Assembly: GCF_008704205.1 (NCBI RefSeq)
Contig: NZ_VXLC01000004.1
Coordinates: 620,001 to 684,000 of the forward strand
DNA: 64,000 nucleotides
Direction of reading: 5' to 3'
Source: Nocardia colli
Lineage (GTDB): Bacteria; Actinomycetota; Actinomycetes; Mycobacteriales; Mycobacteriaceae
Shown here: piece by piece, positions 8,626 to 18,227 of the stretch
Layout of the letters: every line of letters begins with the position of its first letter
How positions within the stretch are numbered: the stretch's first letter is position 1
Notes under the pieces: model-generated
Told to the model about the DNA's origin: nothing
Database searches by the model: none
What the model saw: only the letters and a program-made list of their open reading frames with translations
Position numbers and translations under genes: made by a program

Positions 8626-11172
8626 TTGAGCACCCCGACGAATCACCCAGTCGCACCTGCCCAGCGCAATACCGCCGTGGTCGTGGGCCACGGCATGGTC
8701 GGGCACCGTTTCGTGGAGGCGCTGCGCTCGCGGGACGAGGCGGGGCAGTGGCAGGTGGTCGTGCTGAGCGAGGAGCGGCTGCCCGCCTACGACCGCGTCG
8801 GCCTGTCCGCATACGTCGGGGACTGGGACACCGCCGCGCTGGCGCTGCCCGGCAACGAGTACGCCGGTGACGCCCTGGTCGAACTGCGACTCGGCCAACG
8901 CGCCGAGTCGATCGACCGGGACGCCCGCAAGGTCACCACGTCGGCCGGCGACACCATCGCCTACGACGCGCTGGTGCTCGCCACGGGCTCGTACCCGTTC
9001 GTTCCGCCCGTTCCGGGACATGACCGCCCGGAGTGCTTCGTTTACCGCACCATCGACGATCTGGACGGCATCCGGGCCGCCGCCGAGGCCGCCGGGCCCG
9101 GTGCGGTCGGCGTCGTGGTCGGCGGCGGCCTGCTCGGCCTCGAAGCCGCGAACGCGCTTCGGCTGCTCGGCCTCACGCCGCACGTGGTCGAGTACAACCA
9201 GCGGCTGATGCCCGCCCAGGTGGACGAGGGCGGCGGCGCGATCCTGGAACGCCTGGTCACCGATCTCGGCCTGTTCGTGCACACCGGCGTCGGCACCGCC
9301 TCGATCGACGCGGCCGGCAACGGCGTTCGGGTCAGCCTGTCCGACGACTCGGTGATCGACGCCTCGCTCGTGGTCTTCTCGGCCGGCGTGCGCCCGCGTG
9401 ACCAGATCGCCCGCGACAGCGGACTCGAGGTCGGCCCGCGTGGCGGCATCATCACCGATCTCGGTTTGCAGACCTCGGATCCGAGCATCTGGGCCATCGG
9501 CGAGTGCGCCGCGGTCGAGGGCACCTGCTACGGCCTGGTCGCCCCCGGTTACACCACCGCGGAGATCGTCGCCGACCGATTGCTGGGCGGCGCAGGCGAA
9601 TTCCCCGGCGCGGACATGTCGACCAAGCTCAAGCTGATGGGCGTCGACGTGGCCAGCTTCGGCGACGCGCACGGCGTCACCGAGGGCGCGCTGTCGGTGG
9701 TGCTGCACGACGCCGCCAAGGGCACCTACGCGAAACTCGTTGTCTCCGATGACGCGCAGATCCTGCTCGGCGGCATCCTGGTCGGCGACGCCACCGCCTA
9801 CGCCGCGCTGCGTCCGCTGGTCGGCCGGCCGCTGCCCGCCGAGCCCGCCGCGCTGATCTCGCCCGCCGGCGCGGAACTGGGCGCCGACGCACTGCCCGAC
9901 GACGCCCAGATCTGTTCCTGCAACAACGTTTCCAAGGGCGCGATCTGCGGCGCCATCGCCGAGGGCGCGTGCGACATCCCGGGCATCAAGAAGTGCACGT
10001 CCGCCGGAACCTCCTGCGGCGGTTGCGTTCCTATGCTCAAGAAGCTGCTGGAACAGTCCGGCGTCGAGATGTCCAAGGCGCTGTGCGAGCACTTCGGCCA
10101 GTCCCGCGCCGAGCTGTTCCAGATCGTCCAGGTCACCGGCATCCGCACCTTCTCCGGCCTGATCACCAAGTACGGCAAGGGAACCGGCTGCGACATCTGC
10201 AAGCCGACCGTCGCCTCCATCCTCGCCTCGACCTCCAGCGAGCACATCCTCGACGGCGAACAGGCCGCCCTCCAGGACACCAACGACCACTTCCTGGCCA
10301 ACCTGCAGAAGAACGGCACCTACTCGGTGGTGCCGCGGATGCCCGGCGGCGAGGTCACCCCCGACCAGCTCATCACCATCGGCCAGATCGCCAAGGAATT
10401 CGACCTTTACGTGAAGGTCACCGGCGGCCAGCGGATCGACCTGTTCGGCGCGCGGGTGGAGCAATTGCCGCGGATCTGGCAGCGACTGGTCGACGTCGGC
10501 ATGGAATCCGGTCACGCGTACGGCAAGTCGCTGCGCACGGTGAAGAGCTGCGTCGGCTCCACCTGGTGCCGCTACGGCCAGCAGGACTCGGTCGGCATGG
10601 CCGTGCTGCTCGAAAAGCGTTACCGCGGACTGCGTTCCCCGCACAAGCTGAAGCTGGCCGTGTCCGGCTGCGCCCGCGAATGCGCCGAGGCGCGCGGCAA
10701 GGACGTCGGCGTGATCGCCACCGAACACGGCTGGAACCTCTACGTCGGCGGCAACGGCGGCCTCACCCCGAAGCACGCGGTGCTGCTGGCCGGCGACCTC
10801 GACGACGAGACGCTGATCAAATACATCGACCGGTACCTGATGTTCTACGTCCGCACCGCCGACCGGTTGCAGCGCACCGCGCCGTGGCAGGAGGCTCTCG
10901 AAGGCGGCATCGACTACCTCAAGCAGGTCGTCTGCGAAGACAGCCTCGGCATCGCCGCCGAACTGGAGGCCGCCATGGCCCAGCATGTCGCCGGCTACCG
11001 CGACGAATGGGCCGCCGTGCTCGAGGACGAGGAGAAGCTGTCGCGCTTCGTTTCCTTCGTCAACGCCCCCGATGAGACCGATCCCACAATCTCGTTCGAC
11101 GAAACCGGCGAACGCAAGGTACCGGTCCTGCTCGGGATGCCCGACATTCCGGTCGGCACGCACGGGAAATGA
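8626..11172 (+). CDS. nirB: Assimilatory nitrite reductase [NAD(P)H], large subunit
   Basis: The 848 residues match the full family length. Order: FAD/NAD(P)H oxidoreductase domains (VVVGHGMVGHRFVEAL near residue 20, VGVVVGGGLLGLEAANALR), a BFD-like [2Fe-2S] site (C430, C432, C464, C467), then ferredoxin-like and sirohaem/[4Fe-4S] domains with C642, C648, C682 and C686 in SCVGSTWCRYG and SGCARECAE. It reduces nitrite to ammonium in the cytoplasm with NirD. The TTG start at 8626 has GGAGG six bases upstream. nirD, a HemD-type regulator and a sirohydrochlorin chelatase follow, and a GlnR-like box precedes it. Confidence 0.96.
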   Translation: MSTPTNHPVAPAQRNTAVVVGHGMVGHRFVEALRSRDEAGQWQVVVLSEERLPAYDRVGLSAYVGDWDTAALALPGNEYAGDALVELRLGQRAESIDRDARKVTTSAGDTIAYDALVLATGSYPFVPPVPGHDRPECFVYRTIDDLDGIRAAAEAAGPGAVGVVVGGGLLGLEAANALRLLGLTPHVVEYNQRLMPAQVDEGGGAILERLVTDLGLFVHTGVGTASIDAAGNGVRVSLSDDSVIDASLVVFSAGVRPRDQIARDSGLEVGPRGGIITDLGLQTSDPSIWAIGECAAVEGTCYGLVAPGYTTAEIVADRLLGGAGEFPGADMSTKLKLMGVDVASFGDAHGVTEGALSVVLHDAAKGTYAKLVVSDDAQILLGGILVGDATAYAALRPLVGRPLPAEPAALISPAGAELGADALPDDAQICSCNNVSKGAICGAIAEGACDIPGIKKCTSAGTSCGGCVPMLKKLLEQSGVEMSKALCEHFGQSRAELFQIVQVTGIRTFSGLITKYGKGTGCDICKPTVASILASTSSEHILDGEQAALQDTNDHFLANLQKNGTYSVVPRMPGGEVTPDQLITIGQIAKEFDLYVKVTGGQRIDLFGARVEQLPRIWQRLVDVGMESGHAYGKSLRTVKSCVGSTWCRYGQQDSVGMAVLLEKRYRGLRSPHKLKLAVSGCARECAEARGKDVGVIATEHGWNLYVGGNGGLTPKHAVLLAGDLDDETLIKYIDRYLMFYVRTADRLQRTAPWQEALEGGIDYLKQVVCEDSLGIAAELEAAMAQHVAGYRDEWAAVLEDEEKLSRFVSFVNAPDETDPTISFDETGERKVPVLLGMPDIPVGTHGK

Positions 11173-11236
11173 CGGCTTAACCCCACAGAAACAGGGCGCC
11201 TGTACCAATGGGTAAGGCGTTTGGAGGATGACACCC

Positions 11237-11638
11237 ATGACCGTGATCGATACCCCCGGCATCGCCGCAGTTACCGCCACCGGTTGGACCCAGGCGTGCC
11301 GGCTCGACTACCTGATTCCCGGCCGCGGCGTCGCGGTGCTGCTGAAGGGTGGCCGCCAGGCCGCCCTGTTCCTGCTGGCCGACGGCATGCTGTACGCCGT
11401 GGGCAACATCGATCCGATCGGCCGCGCCGCGGTCATGTCGCGCGGCATCGTCGGTGACCGCGGCGGCGTCCCGGTCGTCGCCTCACCCTTGCTGAAGCAG
11501 GCGTACTCCCTGGTCGACGGGCGCTGCCTGGACGACGAATCGGCGCTGCTGCCGGTGTACGCGATCCGCGTAGCCGACGGCATCGTTTCGATCTCCAACG
11601 AGCCGGTAATTTCCGGGCTCGCTTCCTCGGACGGGTAA
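11237..11638 (+). CDS. nirD: Nitrite reductase small subunit
   Basis: This 133-residue Rieske-like protein is the NirD partner of NirB; conserved text includes GRQAALFLLADGMLYAVGNIDP and SRGIVGDRGGVPVVASPL. Rieske Cys/His ligands are absent, as is normal for NirD. An earlier ATG at 11228 abuts GGAGG (11223-11227) directly, so ATG 11237 with a 9-base gap is the better start. It lies 64 bases after nirB and 5 bases before the next gene, so the genes are probably one transcript. Confidence 0.93.
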   Translation: MTVIDTPGIAAVTATGWTQACRLDYLIPGRGVAVLLKGGRQAALFLLADGMLYAVGNIDPIGRAAVMSRGIVGDRGGVPVVASPLLKQAYSLVDGRCLDDESALLPVYAIRVADGIVSISNEPVISGLASSDG

Positions 11639-11643
11639 ACCGC

Positions 11644-12864
11644 ATGACAACCATCGACGCCGGCCCCTGCCTCGCCGGTTTCACCATCGGCATCACGGCG
11701 GCCAGGCGGGCCGAGGAGTTCGCCACGCTGTTGCAACGGCGCGGCGCCGACATCGTGTCCGCCCCCGCCATCCGGATCATCCCGTTAGCCGACGACACCG
11801 AGCTGGAGCGGGTCACCCGCCAGCTGATCCTCGATCCGCCGCGAATCGCGGTGGCCACCACCGGGATCGGCTTCCGCGGCTGGATGGAGGCGGCCGAAGG
11901 CTGGGGTGTCGCGGAGGACCTGCGCGCGACGCTGGGCTCCACCCGGATGCTGGCGCGCGGCCCGAAAGCCAAGGGCGCGATCCGCGCTGCCGAATTGCGC
12001 GAGGAATGGTCACCGGCGTCGGAGTCGTCCGCGGAGGTACTCGATCACCTGCTCGCCGAGGGCGTGGAGGGCGTGCGGATCGCGGTGCAGCTGCACGGCG
12101 CCACCACCGAGTGGGAGCCGGTGCCCGACTTCTGCGAGGTATTGCGTTGTGCCGGTGCGGATGTCGTGCCGGTGCCGGTGTACCGGTGGGTGCCGCCGGA
12201 GGATCAGGGCCCGATGGATCAGCTGATCGAGGCCATCGTGACCTCGAATCTGGACTGCGTGACGTTCACCAGCGCGCCCGCGGTGGCGTCGATGTTGATG
12301 CGGGCCAAGGAAACCGGGCTGCTCGAAGGCGTGCTGCACGCGTTGCGCGGGCGAGTGCTCGCCGCGTGCGTCGGCCCGATCACCGCTGCGCCGCTGGAAG
12401 AACTGGGCGTGGCCACCTCGATGCCCGGACGGGCTCGGCTCGGTGCGCTCGCTCGGCACGTCGCCGAGGAACTGCCGCGGCGGGCCAATCGGATCTACGC
12501 CGCGGGGCACACGCTCAGCGTGCGCGGCGGCTGCGTGGTGGTCGACGGTGAGGTGCGCCAGCTCGCGCCCGCGCCGATGGCATTGATGCGGTCGCTGGCT
12601 CGTCAGCCCGGCCGGGTCGTCTCCCGGGAGAACCTGCTCGCCGCGCTGCCCGGTGGCGGTGACGACACCCACGCCGTCGAGACGGCGATCGCCAGGCTGC
12701 GCGCGGGACTGGGTGCGCCGAAGGCGATTCAGACCGTGGTCAAGCGCGGCTACCGGCTGGCGCTGGACGCGGCCGAATGCATCGACAACAACCCGCGACC
12801 CGAGTTGGCGGCGTCCGGCGCGGCCATGCCGACGCGATACGTGCAGACCTTGGGGACGCCATGA
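11644..12864 (+). CDS. Uroporphyrinogen-III synthase-like protein fused to a winged-helix domain
   Basis: This 406-residue protein joins a HemD-like N-terminal region (about residues 1-260; GFTIGITAARRAEEFATLL, CVTFTSAPAVASMLM) to an OmpR-type winged helix at about 285-380 (APAPMALMRSLARQPGRVVSRENLLAAL, then ETAIARLRAGLG and VVKRGYRL). It corresponds to Rv0260c of mycobacteria, which also lies with nitrite genes. It may be a tetrapyrrole-sensing regulator rather than, or as well as, an enzyme. It starts five bases after nirD and overlaps the chelatase gene by ATGA. Confidence 0.88.
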   Translation: MTTIDAGPCLAGFTIGITAARRAEEFATLLQRRGADIVSAPAIRIIPLADDTELERVTRQLILDPPRIAVATTGIGFRGWMEAAEGWGVAEDLRATLGSTRMLARGPKAKGAIRAAELREEWSPASESSAEVLDHLLAEGVEGVRIAVQLHGATTEWEPVPDFCEVLRCAGADVVPVPVYRWVPPEDQGPMDQLIEAIVTSNLDCVTFTSAPAVASMLMRAKETGLLEGVLHALRGRVLAACVGPITAAPLEELGVATSMPGRARLGALARHVAEELPRRANRIYAAGHTLSVRGGCVVVDGEVRQLAPAPMALMRSLARQPGRVVSRENLLAALPGGGDDTHAVETAIARLRAGLGAPKAIQTVVKRGYRLALDAAECIDNNPRPELAASGAAMPTRYVQTLGTP

Positions 12865-13622
12865 CGGATCCCGCTCTAGTGCTGGTGGCGCACGGCACCA
12901 GGAGCACCCGTGGGGTCCAGATGATCGCCGCGCTGGCCGAGGCGGTGGCCAGGGAGCTCGGCGTCGCGGTTTCGGGGCGCGATGCCGAGCTACCCGGGAC
13001 GGCTCCGGCGGTGCGGACCGCGTTCGTCGACGTGCTCGGTCCGTCGCCGGCCGAGGTTTTGCGCGATCTGGTCGACGCTTCGGGGGAATCCGTTCCCGCC
13101 GTAGTGGTTCCGGCGTTTCTCGCGTCTGGTTATCACGTGTACAAGGATGTTCCGCGGGAAGTGGCGCAGAGCGCGCATCCTGCGGTGGCGGTGACTCCGG
13201 CAATGGGTCCGGACCCGGCGTTGGCCCGGATCATGACCATGCGGCTGCGTGCCGCGGGCTGGCGTCCCGGTGACGCGGTCGTCTTCGCGGCGGCCGGCTC
13301 CTCGGATCCCCGTGCCCGCCAAGATGTTCGCCGTGCCGCGGCCATGCTTACCGAGCGGCTCGGTACGCCGGTGCGTCTCGGTTACATCGCCACCGGTACG
13401 CCTCGGGTTCCGGAAGTCGTTGCGGACCTTCGTGCTTCCGGTGCCGAACGCGTGTTCATCGCGTCGTATCTGTTGGCGCACGGTCTGTTTCACCAACGCC
13501 TGCACGATGCAGGAGCTGATGGGGTTGCCGAACCTATCGGTGTGCACCCCGCGGTGGTCCGGTTGATCGCCGACCGTTATCGCGTCGCCGCCCGGGATCT
13601 GGTGCGGACACGCGTCGTCTGA
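12861..13622 (+). CDS. Sirohydrochlorin chelatase (CbiX/SirB type)
   Basis: This 253-residue protein has two related halves. The first starts LVLVAHGTRSTRGVQMIAAL, and the active-site His is in VAHGTR; the second half has VFAAAGSSDPRARQDVRRAA and RVFIASYLLAHGLFHQRL. This is the CbiX/SirB chelatase pattern, inserting iron (or cobalt) into sirohydrochlorin. The ATG overlaps the previous stop by four bases, implying translational coupling. In this operon it most likely makes sirohaem for NirB. Confidence 0.9.
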   Translation: MTDPALVLVAHGTRSTRGVQMIAALAEAVARELGVAVSGRDAELPGTAPAVRTAFVDVLGPSPAEVLRDLVDASGESVPAVVVPAFLASGYHVYKDVPREVAQSAHPAVAVTPAMGPDPALARIMTMRLRAAGWRPGDAVVFAAAGSSDPRARQDVRRAAAMLTERLGTPVRLGYIATGTPRVPEVVADLRASGAERVFIASYLLAHGLFHQRLHDAGADGVAEPIGVHPAVVRLIADRYRVAARDLVRTRVV

Positions 13623-13878
13623 TCGTTTCGGCGGCGATCAACGAGTTCCCCCTGTGGCCGTGTGGCTCGGGCAATCAGCGCTGCACTGCAAGGCCGCGGA
13701 TCACGGCCCGGCGCGCTGTGTCGGCGTGAGGTCAGGGACAGCTCCGCCGAGCTGACAGCGCTCGGGTAGCGCGGAGGATGCCTAGAGTGGCCGTAGCATG
13801 TGGCTGAACGGGGCTGAGCGACTCTGCCTCCGGCATATGCGCTGACAGCAGCCTCGGCACGCGCCGATCGTGCTGGAA

Positions 13879-13908
13879 TTACGGCTCGTTCGAGCGCGGA
13901 TGCCGTAA
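13879..13908. promoter_or_regulatory. Dyad just upstream of the NRPS gene
   Basis: Inverted arms TTACGGC (13879-13885) and GCCGTAA (13902-13908) lie 8-38 bases before ATG 13917. They enclose a second small palindrome, CTCGTTCGAG. The location at the expected transcription or translation start suggests an operator. No regulator gene is adjacent. Confidence 0.4.
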
Positions 13909-13916
13909 GTTTGCCG

Positions 13917-16900
13917 ATGAATGATCCAGCGGTGGCTTCCGAATCCGAGGGAGGCGTGTTGACCGGAGCCGACGACACGGTGTCGATCGACCGGACGGAC
14001 GCCGCGGCGCAGTCGGTGCATCCGCTGTCGACGGCGCAGCTGCGCTGGTGGGTGGCCCAGCAATTGCAGCCGGCGGTGCCGATCACGGTCGCCATGTATC
14101 TGGACCTGTCCGGCCCGCTCGACGTCGCGCTGATGTCGCGCTGTGCCCGCCGCGCGGCCCGCGAACTCCAATCGCCGAACCTGCGATTCCGCCTCGTCGA
14201 CGGATATCCGCAGCAGTACGTCGACGCCACGGCGGAGCTGTCGATACGGGTTGTGGACGTCACCGATCAGGCGGACCCGATCGCCGCCGCGCAGGATCAG
14301 ATGGAGCGTGACTACAGCGCGCCGCTCGATCCGCTCACCGACGATCTGACCGTCGCGACGGTGTTCCGGATCGCGCCCGATCATCACTTGCTGTACCTGC
14401 GCAGCCATCACATCGTGGTCGACGGCGTAGGCGCCGCAGCGGTGCTCCGTCGGACGGGTGAGCTATACCGCGCGGAAATCGTTGCGGGGCAAGGGACGAT
14501 GCCAGAGGGTTCGGGTTCCACGTCTATTCGTGTCGCCCGAGAGTCCGGCAGTGGTCACCGCCGTCCGACCGCACGCGTGTTATGGCGGTCAGCGGACGCC
14601 GAATCCGGCACCGCGACATCGGGTTCGACCCGGACCATGGCCGGACCGGCAGTGAACACCATTGCGGCAAAGCACGACTCGGTGACGATGCCGGACAAGG
14701 CCCGGTCGAAGGCAATCCAGCCCCTGTCCGTGTCAGAGCTGCTGGAAGACGAACGCAGATACCAAGATTCAGACCGCGCCACGACCGACCGCGCCTACTG
14801 GCACGACCAACTCGAAACACTCCCCGAACCACTCGGCCTGGCCGGACATCCCACCGCGCCTCGGCCGCAACCACATCGAGTCACCGCGACACTGGACGCC
14901 GCGACCGCCGAACTGGTCGCCGCCGCCCGCGCCCGTCACGGCGCGACCTTCCCCGAACTGGCCGTCACCGCTTTCGCCTGCTACCTGGCCAGGATGACCG
15001 GCCGCAGCGAGATCACCCTCACCTTGCCGGTCACCGCGCGCCCCACCGCGGTCCTGCGCCGCTCGGCCGGTTCGATGTCGAACGTGGTGCCCTTGCGGCT
15101 CAACGGCTTCGACACCGGCACCGTCGACACCGTCATCGCCCAGGTACGGTCCCGGGTGATCGGTGGGCTGCGCCATCAGCGCTACCGCTACGAGGAGATG
15201 CAGCACGACCGCGGTCAGCAGCACGTGGTGCGCGGGGGCTTCGGGCCGGTCGTCAACGTCCTCGGCTTCACCGAGCCGTTCGGCCTGGGCGCACTGACCG
15301 GGCAGGTGCGCCTGCTGTCCCTCGGCCCGGTCGAGGACCTCTTGATCAACGGCTACCAGGCCGGTCCCGACGAACGCTCGATCAGCATCGACTTCCACGC
15401 CAACCCGGCCCGCTACCGGCCCGACCTGCTGGCCTGGCACCACCGCATGTTCCTCGACTACTTCGCCCGCTTCCTGGCCGCCGAATCCGACTGCCCGATA
15501 CCGGCTTTGGATCTCACACCGCCCGCCCCGGTGGCATCGGATCCCGCAGGTCCGGTCCGGGTACTACCCGACCTGCTCCGCGCCGGCCTGGTGCCGGACG
15601 CAGTCGCGGTGCAGGATGGCACGTGCGCCATGACCTATCGCGAGCTGGACGAAGCGTCCTCGCGCTGGGCGCGCGAGCTGATGGCCGGCGGCGCCCGGCC
15701 CGGTGAGTTCGTCGTGGTCGCCATCGCGCGCTCGCTCGAATCGGTGCTCGCGCTGTGGGCGGTCGCCAAGTCCGGAGCGTGTTTCGTGCCGGTCGATCCG
15801 AACGATCCCGTCGAACGGATCGCCAGGGTGATCGCGGATTCCGGAGCACGACAGGGGCTTACGGTCACCGCGGCGCGTGACTGCCTGCCGTGCGACACGG
15901 CCTTCGCGGATCGGGAGGCCGAACCGATCCCCGCGGGCGACGGTGGCCAGCGGCCGATCGCGCGGGCCGACGGCGCGGTCGGCGGCCGGAAGAGTTCGGC
16001 CAGATGCGGCATTCATTGGCTGACCCTCGATGACTCCCGGACGCTGGCGGAAGCCGATCGCCGAGCGAGCACACCGATCGCCGACGCCGAACGGCCGAGG
16101 TCCTTGCGGCCTGATCACCCGGCCTACCTGATCTACACATCGGGCACCACCGGGCTACCGAAGGGCGTGCTCGTCACCCATCGTGGCCTCGGGGCGCTGA
16201 CCGACTACATCACCGAACACTATGGGGTCGATCGGAATTCGGTCGTCCTGCACGCGCACGCCCCGTCATTCGATGCGCACCTGCTCGAACTTCTCGCCTG
16301 CTTCGCGGCCGGCGCCCGCCTGGTGGTCGCGCCGACGTCGGTCGTCGCGGGCACCGCGCTGTCCAAGCTGATCGCCGACACCGGCGGCACGCACTTCCTC
16401 ACCACCCCGGCGGTTCTCGCCACCCTGACGCCCACCGACCTACCCGGCCTGCAAGCCGTCGTGGTCGGCGGTGAAGCCTGCTCGGCAGAACTGGTGCGCG
16501 AATGGGCACCGCACGTCCGTCTGTTCAACGGCTACGGCCCTTCCGAAACCACTGTCATGGCAACACAAACCGAGGCCATGGCACCCGACGAACCGATCAC
16601 CATCGGTGCGGCATTACCGGGAGTGCTTGCGGTGGTGTTCGATTCGCGTCTGGTGCAGGTTCCGCCCGGCGCCAGGGGAGAGCTGTACTTGGGCGGTCTC
16701 GGTGTCGCGGACGGCTACCTGCGCAATCCGGCAGGCACCGCCGTCCGATTCATCGCCGACCCGTTCGGTATCGGGCGACGGCTCTATCGCACCGGCGATC
16801 TGGTCAGCGCCGGTCCGGACGGCGCGTTCGAATTCCTCGGCCGGGTGGACGGTCAGGTCGAAGTACGCGGTCGCCGCATCGAACCGGCGGAGGTCGAGTC

Positions 16901-18227
16901 GGCTCTGCTCGCGGAGCCGGGGATCGCGCGCGCGGTGGTCACCGTCGCCGATGCCGGGCAGCCGGAGGCCCGCCTGGTCGGTTATGTGGTGGCAGCGGCC
17001 GGGATTCGCTTCGACGCCGCCGACACGGTGCGCAGACTGCGCGACACCTTGCCCGCGGCGCTGGTCCCGTCGGCGCTGATCGAACTCGACCGACTACCGG
17101 TGTCCGGCAACGGCAAACTCGATCGCGCCGCTTTACCTGCCCCGGTGGTCGCGCCGCGTCCCTATCGCGCTCCCGCGACCGCAACACAGCAGCTGGTCGC
17201 CGAGCACATCGGCAAGGCGACCGGGCAACCGCGCATCGGCCTGGACGACGACTTCTTCGAACTGGGCGGGAATTCCCTACTGGGCGTGACGGTCTCGGCC
17301 GAACTGGCCGCCGCGACGGACGTTCCGGTGACGGTGCGCTGGCTCTACACGACACCCACGGTCGAGGCGCTGGCCGACCGCATCACCGGCTACACGGGTG
17401 CGGACAGCACTGACGACGCCCTCGGCGTCCTACTCACCCTGCGCCGCAAGGGAACCCGCCCACCCCTGTTCTGCGTCCACTCCGCCGTCCCGCTGGCCTG
17501 GTGCTACGCCGGTCTGGCCCGATACGTCACCGACCGCCCGGTGTACGGCCTGCAAGCACCGAGCCTCACCGGTCCAGCCGGGGCGATCGGCACGATCGAC
17601 GACCTCGCGGACAGCTACGTGGAGGCGATGATCCGCGTCCAGCCGGACGGCCCGTACCACCTGCTCGGCTGGTCCCTCGGCGGCCAGATCGCGCACGCGA
17701 TCGCCGTCCGGCTGCGCGCCCGCGGCGCCTCGGTCGCCGCGCTGGCCATGCTGGACAGCGTCGTCTTCCCCGACGGCGCGGCCCCGCCGCCGGTGCCGCG
17801 GATGCGAGACCTGTTGACCCACTTGCTCGGTGACGAACCGGCCGACGCCGACACCCTGCCCGAGGTGACCGCCGCCGAGGCCGCCGCCGAATTGGCCGGC
17901 GCCGGTGCGTCGTTCGGCACCGGACTGTCGGCGGACCAGCTCGAACGCCTGCACCGCGGTTACGTCGACGGCGTCGCCCTCTCGCACGACTACCGCCCCG
18001 GCGTCTTCGACGGTGACCTGCTGTACTTTTCGGCCACCCGCGGCATGACCGAACTGTTCGGCGCCGACCTGTGGCGGCCCTTCGTCACCGGCGACCTCAT
18101 CGAACACCCGGTGGCCGCCACCCACGCCCAGCTCACCAACCCGGCGGTCGTCGCCGTGATCGGCCCGATGCTGGCCAGGCACCTCGAGCGCATCGCCGTG
18201 CCGGTCACGGCCCGGACCGCGCCGTGA
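13917..18227 (+). CDS. Single-module nonribosomal peptide synthetase (C-A-T-TE)
   Basis: About 1436 residues. Condensation domain, about 30-490, with HHIVVDG at 164; adenylation domain, about 530-1070, with YTSGTTGLPKG at 740, NGYGPSETT at 871, YRTGDL and NGKLDR at 1065; thiolation site GGNSL with Ser 1120; thioesterase GWSLGG (Ser 1253), Asp 1280, His 1403. Read against GrsA, the binding pocket is roughly D-A-L-L-V-G-G-V-M-K, which I cannot assign to a substrate. Ser/Thr-rich insertions lie within the C domain (about 180-280) and before the A3 motif. The start is uncertain (TTG 13911, ATG 13917, GTG 13932). It is coupled by GTGA to the next gene. A full C domain with a TE suggests it joins one amino acid to an acyl or peptidyl donor made elsewhere. 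Confidence 0.92.
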   Translation: MNDPAVASESEGGVLTGADDTVSIDRTDAAAQSVHPLSTAQLRWWVAQQLQPAVPITVAMYLDLSGPLDVALMSRCARRAARELQSPNLRFRLVDGYPQQYVDATAELSIRVVDVTDQADPIAAAQDQMERDYSAPLDPLTDDLTVATVFRIAPDHHLLYLRSHHIVVDGVGAAAVLRRTGELYRAEIVAGQGTMPEGSGSTSIRVARESGSGHRRPTARVLWRSADAESGTATSGSTRTMAGPAVNTIAAKHDSVTMPDKARSKAIQPLSVSELLEDERRYQDSDRATTDRAYWHDQLETLPEPLGLAGHPTAPRPQPHRVTATLDAATAELVAAARARHGATFPELAVTAFACYLARMTGRSEITLTLPVTARPTAVLRRSAGSMSNVVPLRLNGFDTGTVDTVIAQVRSRVIGGLRHQRYRYEEMQHDRGQQHVVRGGFGPVVNVLGFTEPFGLGALTGQVRLLSLGPVEDLLINGYQAGPDERSISIDFHANPARYRPDLLAWHHRMFLDYFARFLAAESDCPIPALDLTPPAPVASDPAGPVRVLPDLLRAGLVPDAVAVQDGTCAMTYRELDEASSRWARELMAGGARPGEFVVVAIARSLESVLALWAVAKSGACFVPVDPNDPVERIARVIADSGARQGLTVTAARDCLPCDTAFADREAEPIPAGDGGQRPIARADGAVGGRKSSARCGIHWLTLDDSRTLAEADRRASTPIADAERPRSLRPDHPAYLIYTSGTTGLPKGVLVTHRGLGALTDYITEHYGVDRNSVVLHAHAPSFDAHLLELLACFAAGARLVVAPTSVVAGTALSKLIADTGGTHFLTTPAVLATLTPTDLPGLQAVVVGGEACSAELVREWAPHVRLFNGYGPSETTVMATQTEAMAPDEPITIGAALPGVLAVVFDSRLVQVPPGARGELYLGGLGVADGYLRNPAGTAVRFIADPFGIGRRLYRTGDLVSAGPDGAFEFLGRVDGQVEVRGRRIEPAEVESALLAEPGIARAVVTVADAGQPEARLVGYVVAAAGIRFDAADTVRRLRDTLPAALVPSALIELDRLPVSGNGKLDRAALPAPVVAPRPYRAPATATQQLVAEHIGKATGQPRIGLDDDFFELGGNSLLGVTVSAELAAATDVPVTVRWLYTTPTVEALADRITGYTGADSTDDALGVLLTLRRKGTRPPLFCVHSAVPLAWCYAGLARYVTDRPVYGLQAPSLTGPAGAIGTIDDLADSYVEAMIRVQPDGPYHLLGWSLGGQIAHAIAVRLRARGASVAALAMLDSVVFPDGAAPPPVPRMRDLLTHLLGDEPADADTLPEVTAAEAAAELAGAGASFGTGLSADQLERLHRGYVDGVALSHDYRPGVFDGDLLYFSATRGMTELFGADLWRPFVTGDLIEHPVAATHAQLTNPAVVAVIGPMLARHLERIAVPVTARTAP

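Noticed and set aside
8590..11280. Long minus-strand frame opposite nirB
   Set aside because: The nirB frame has all expected motifs. The antisense frame shows no family features.
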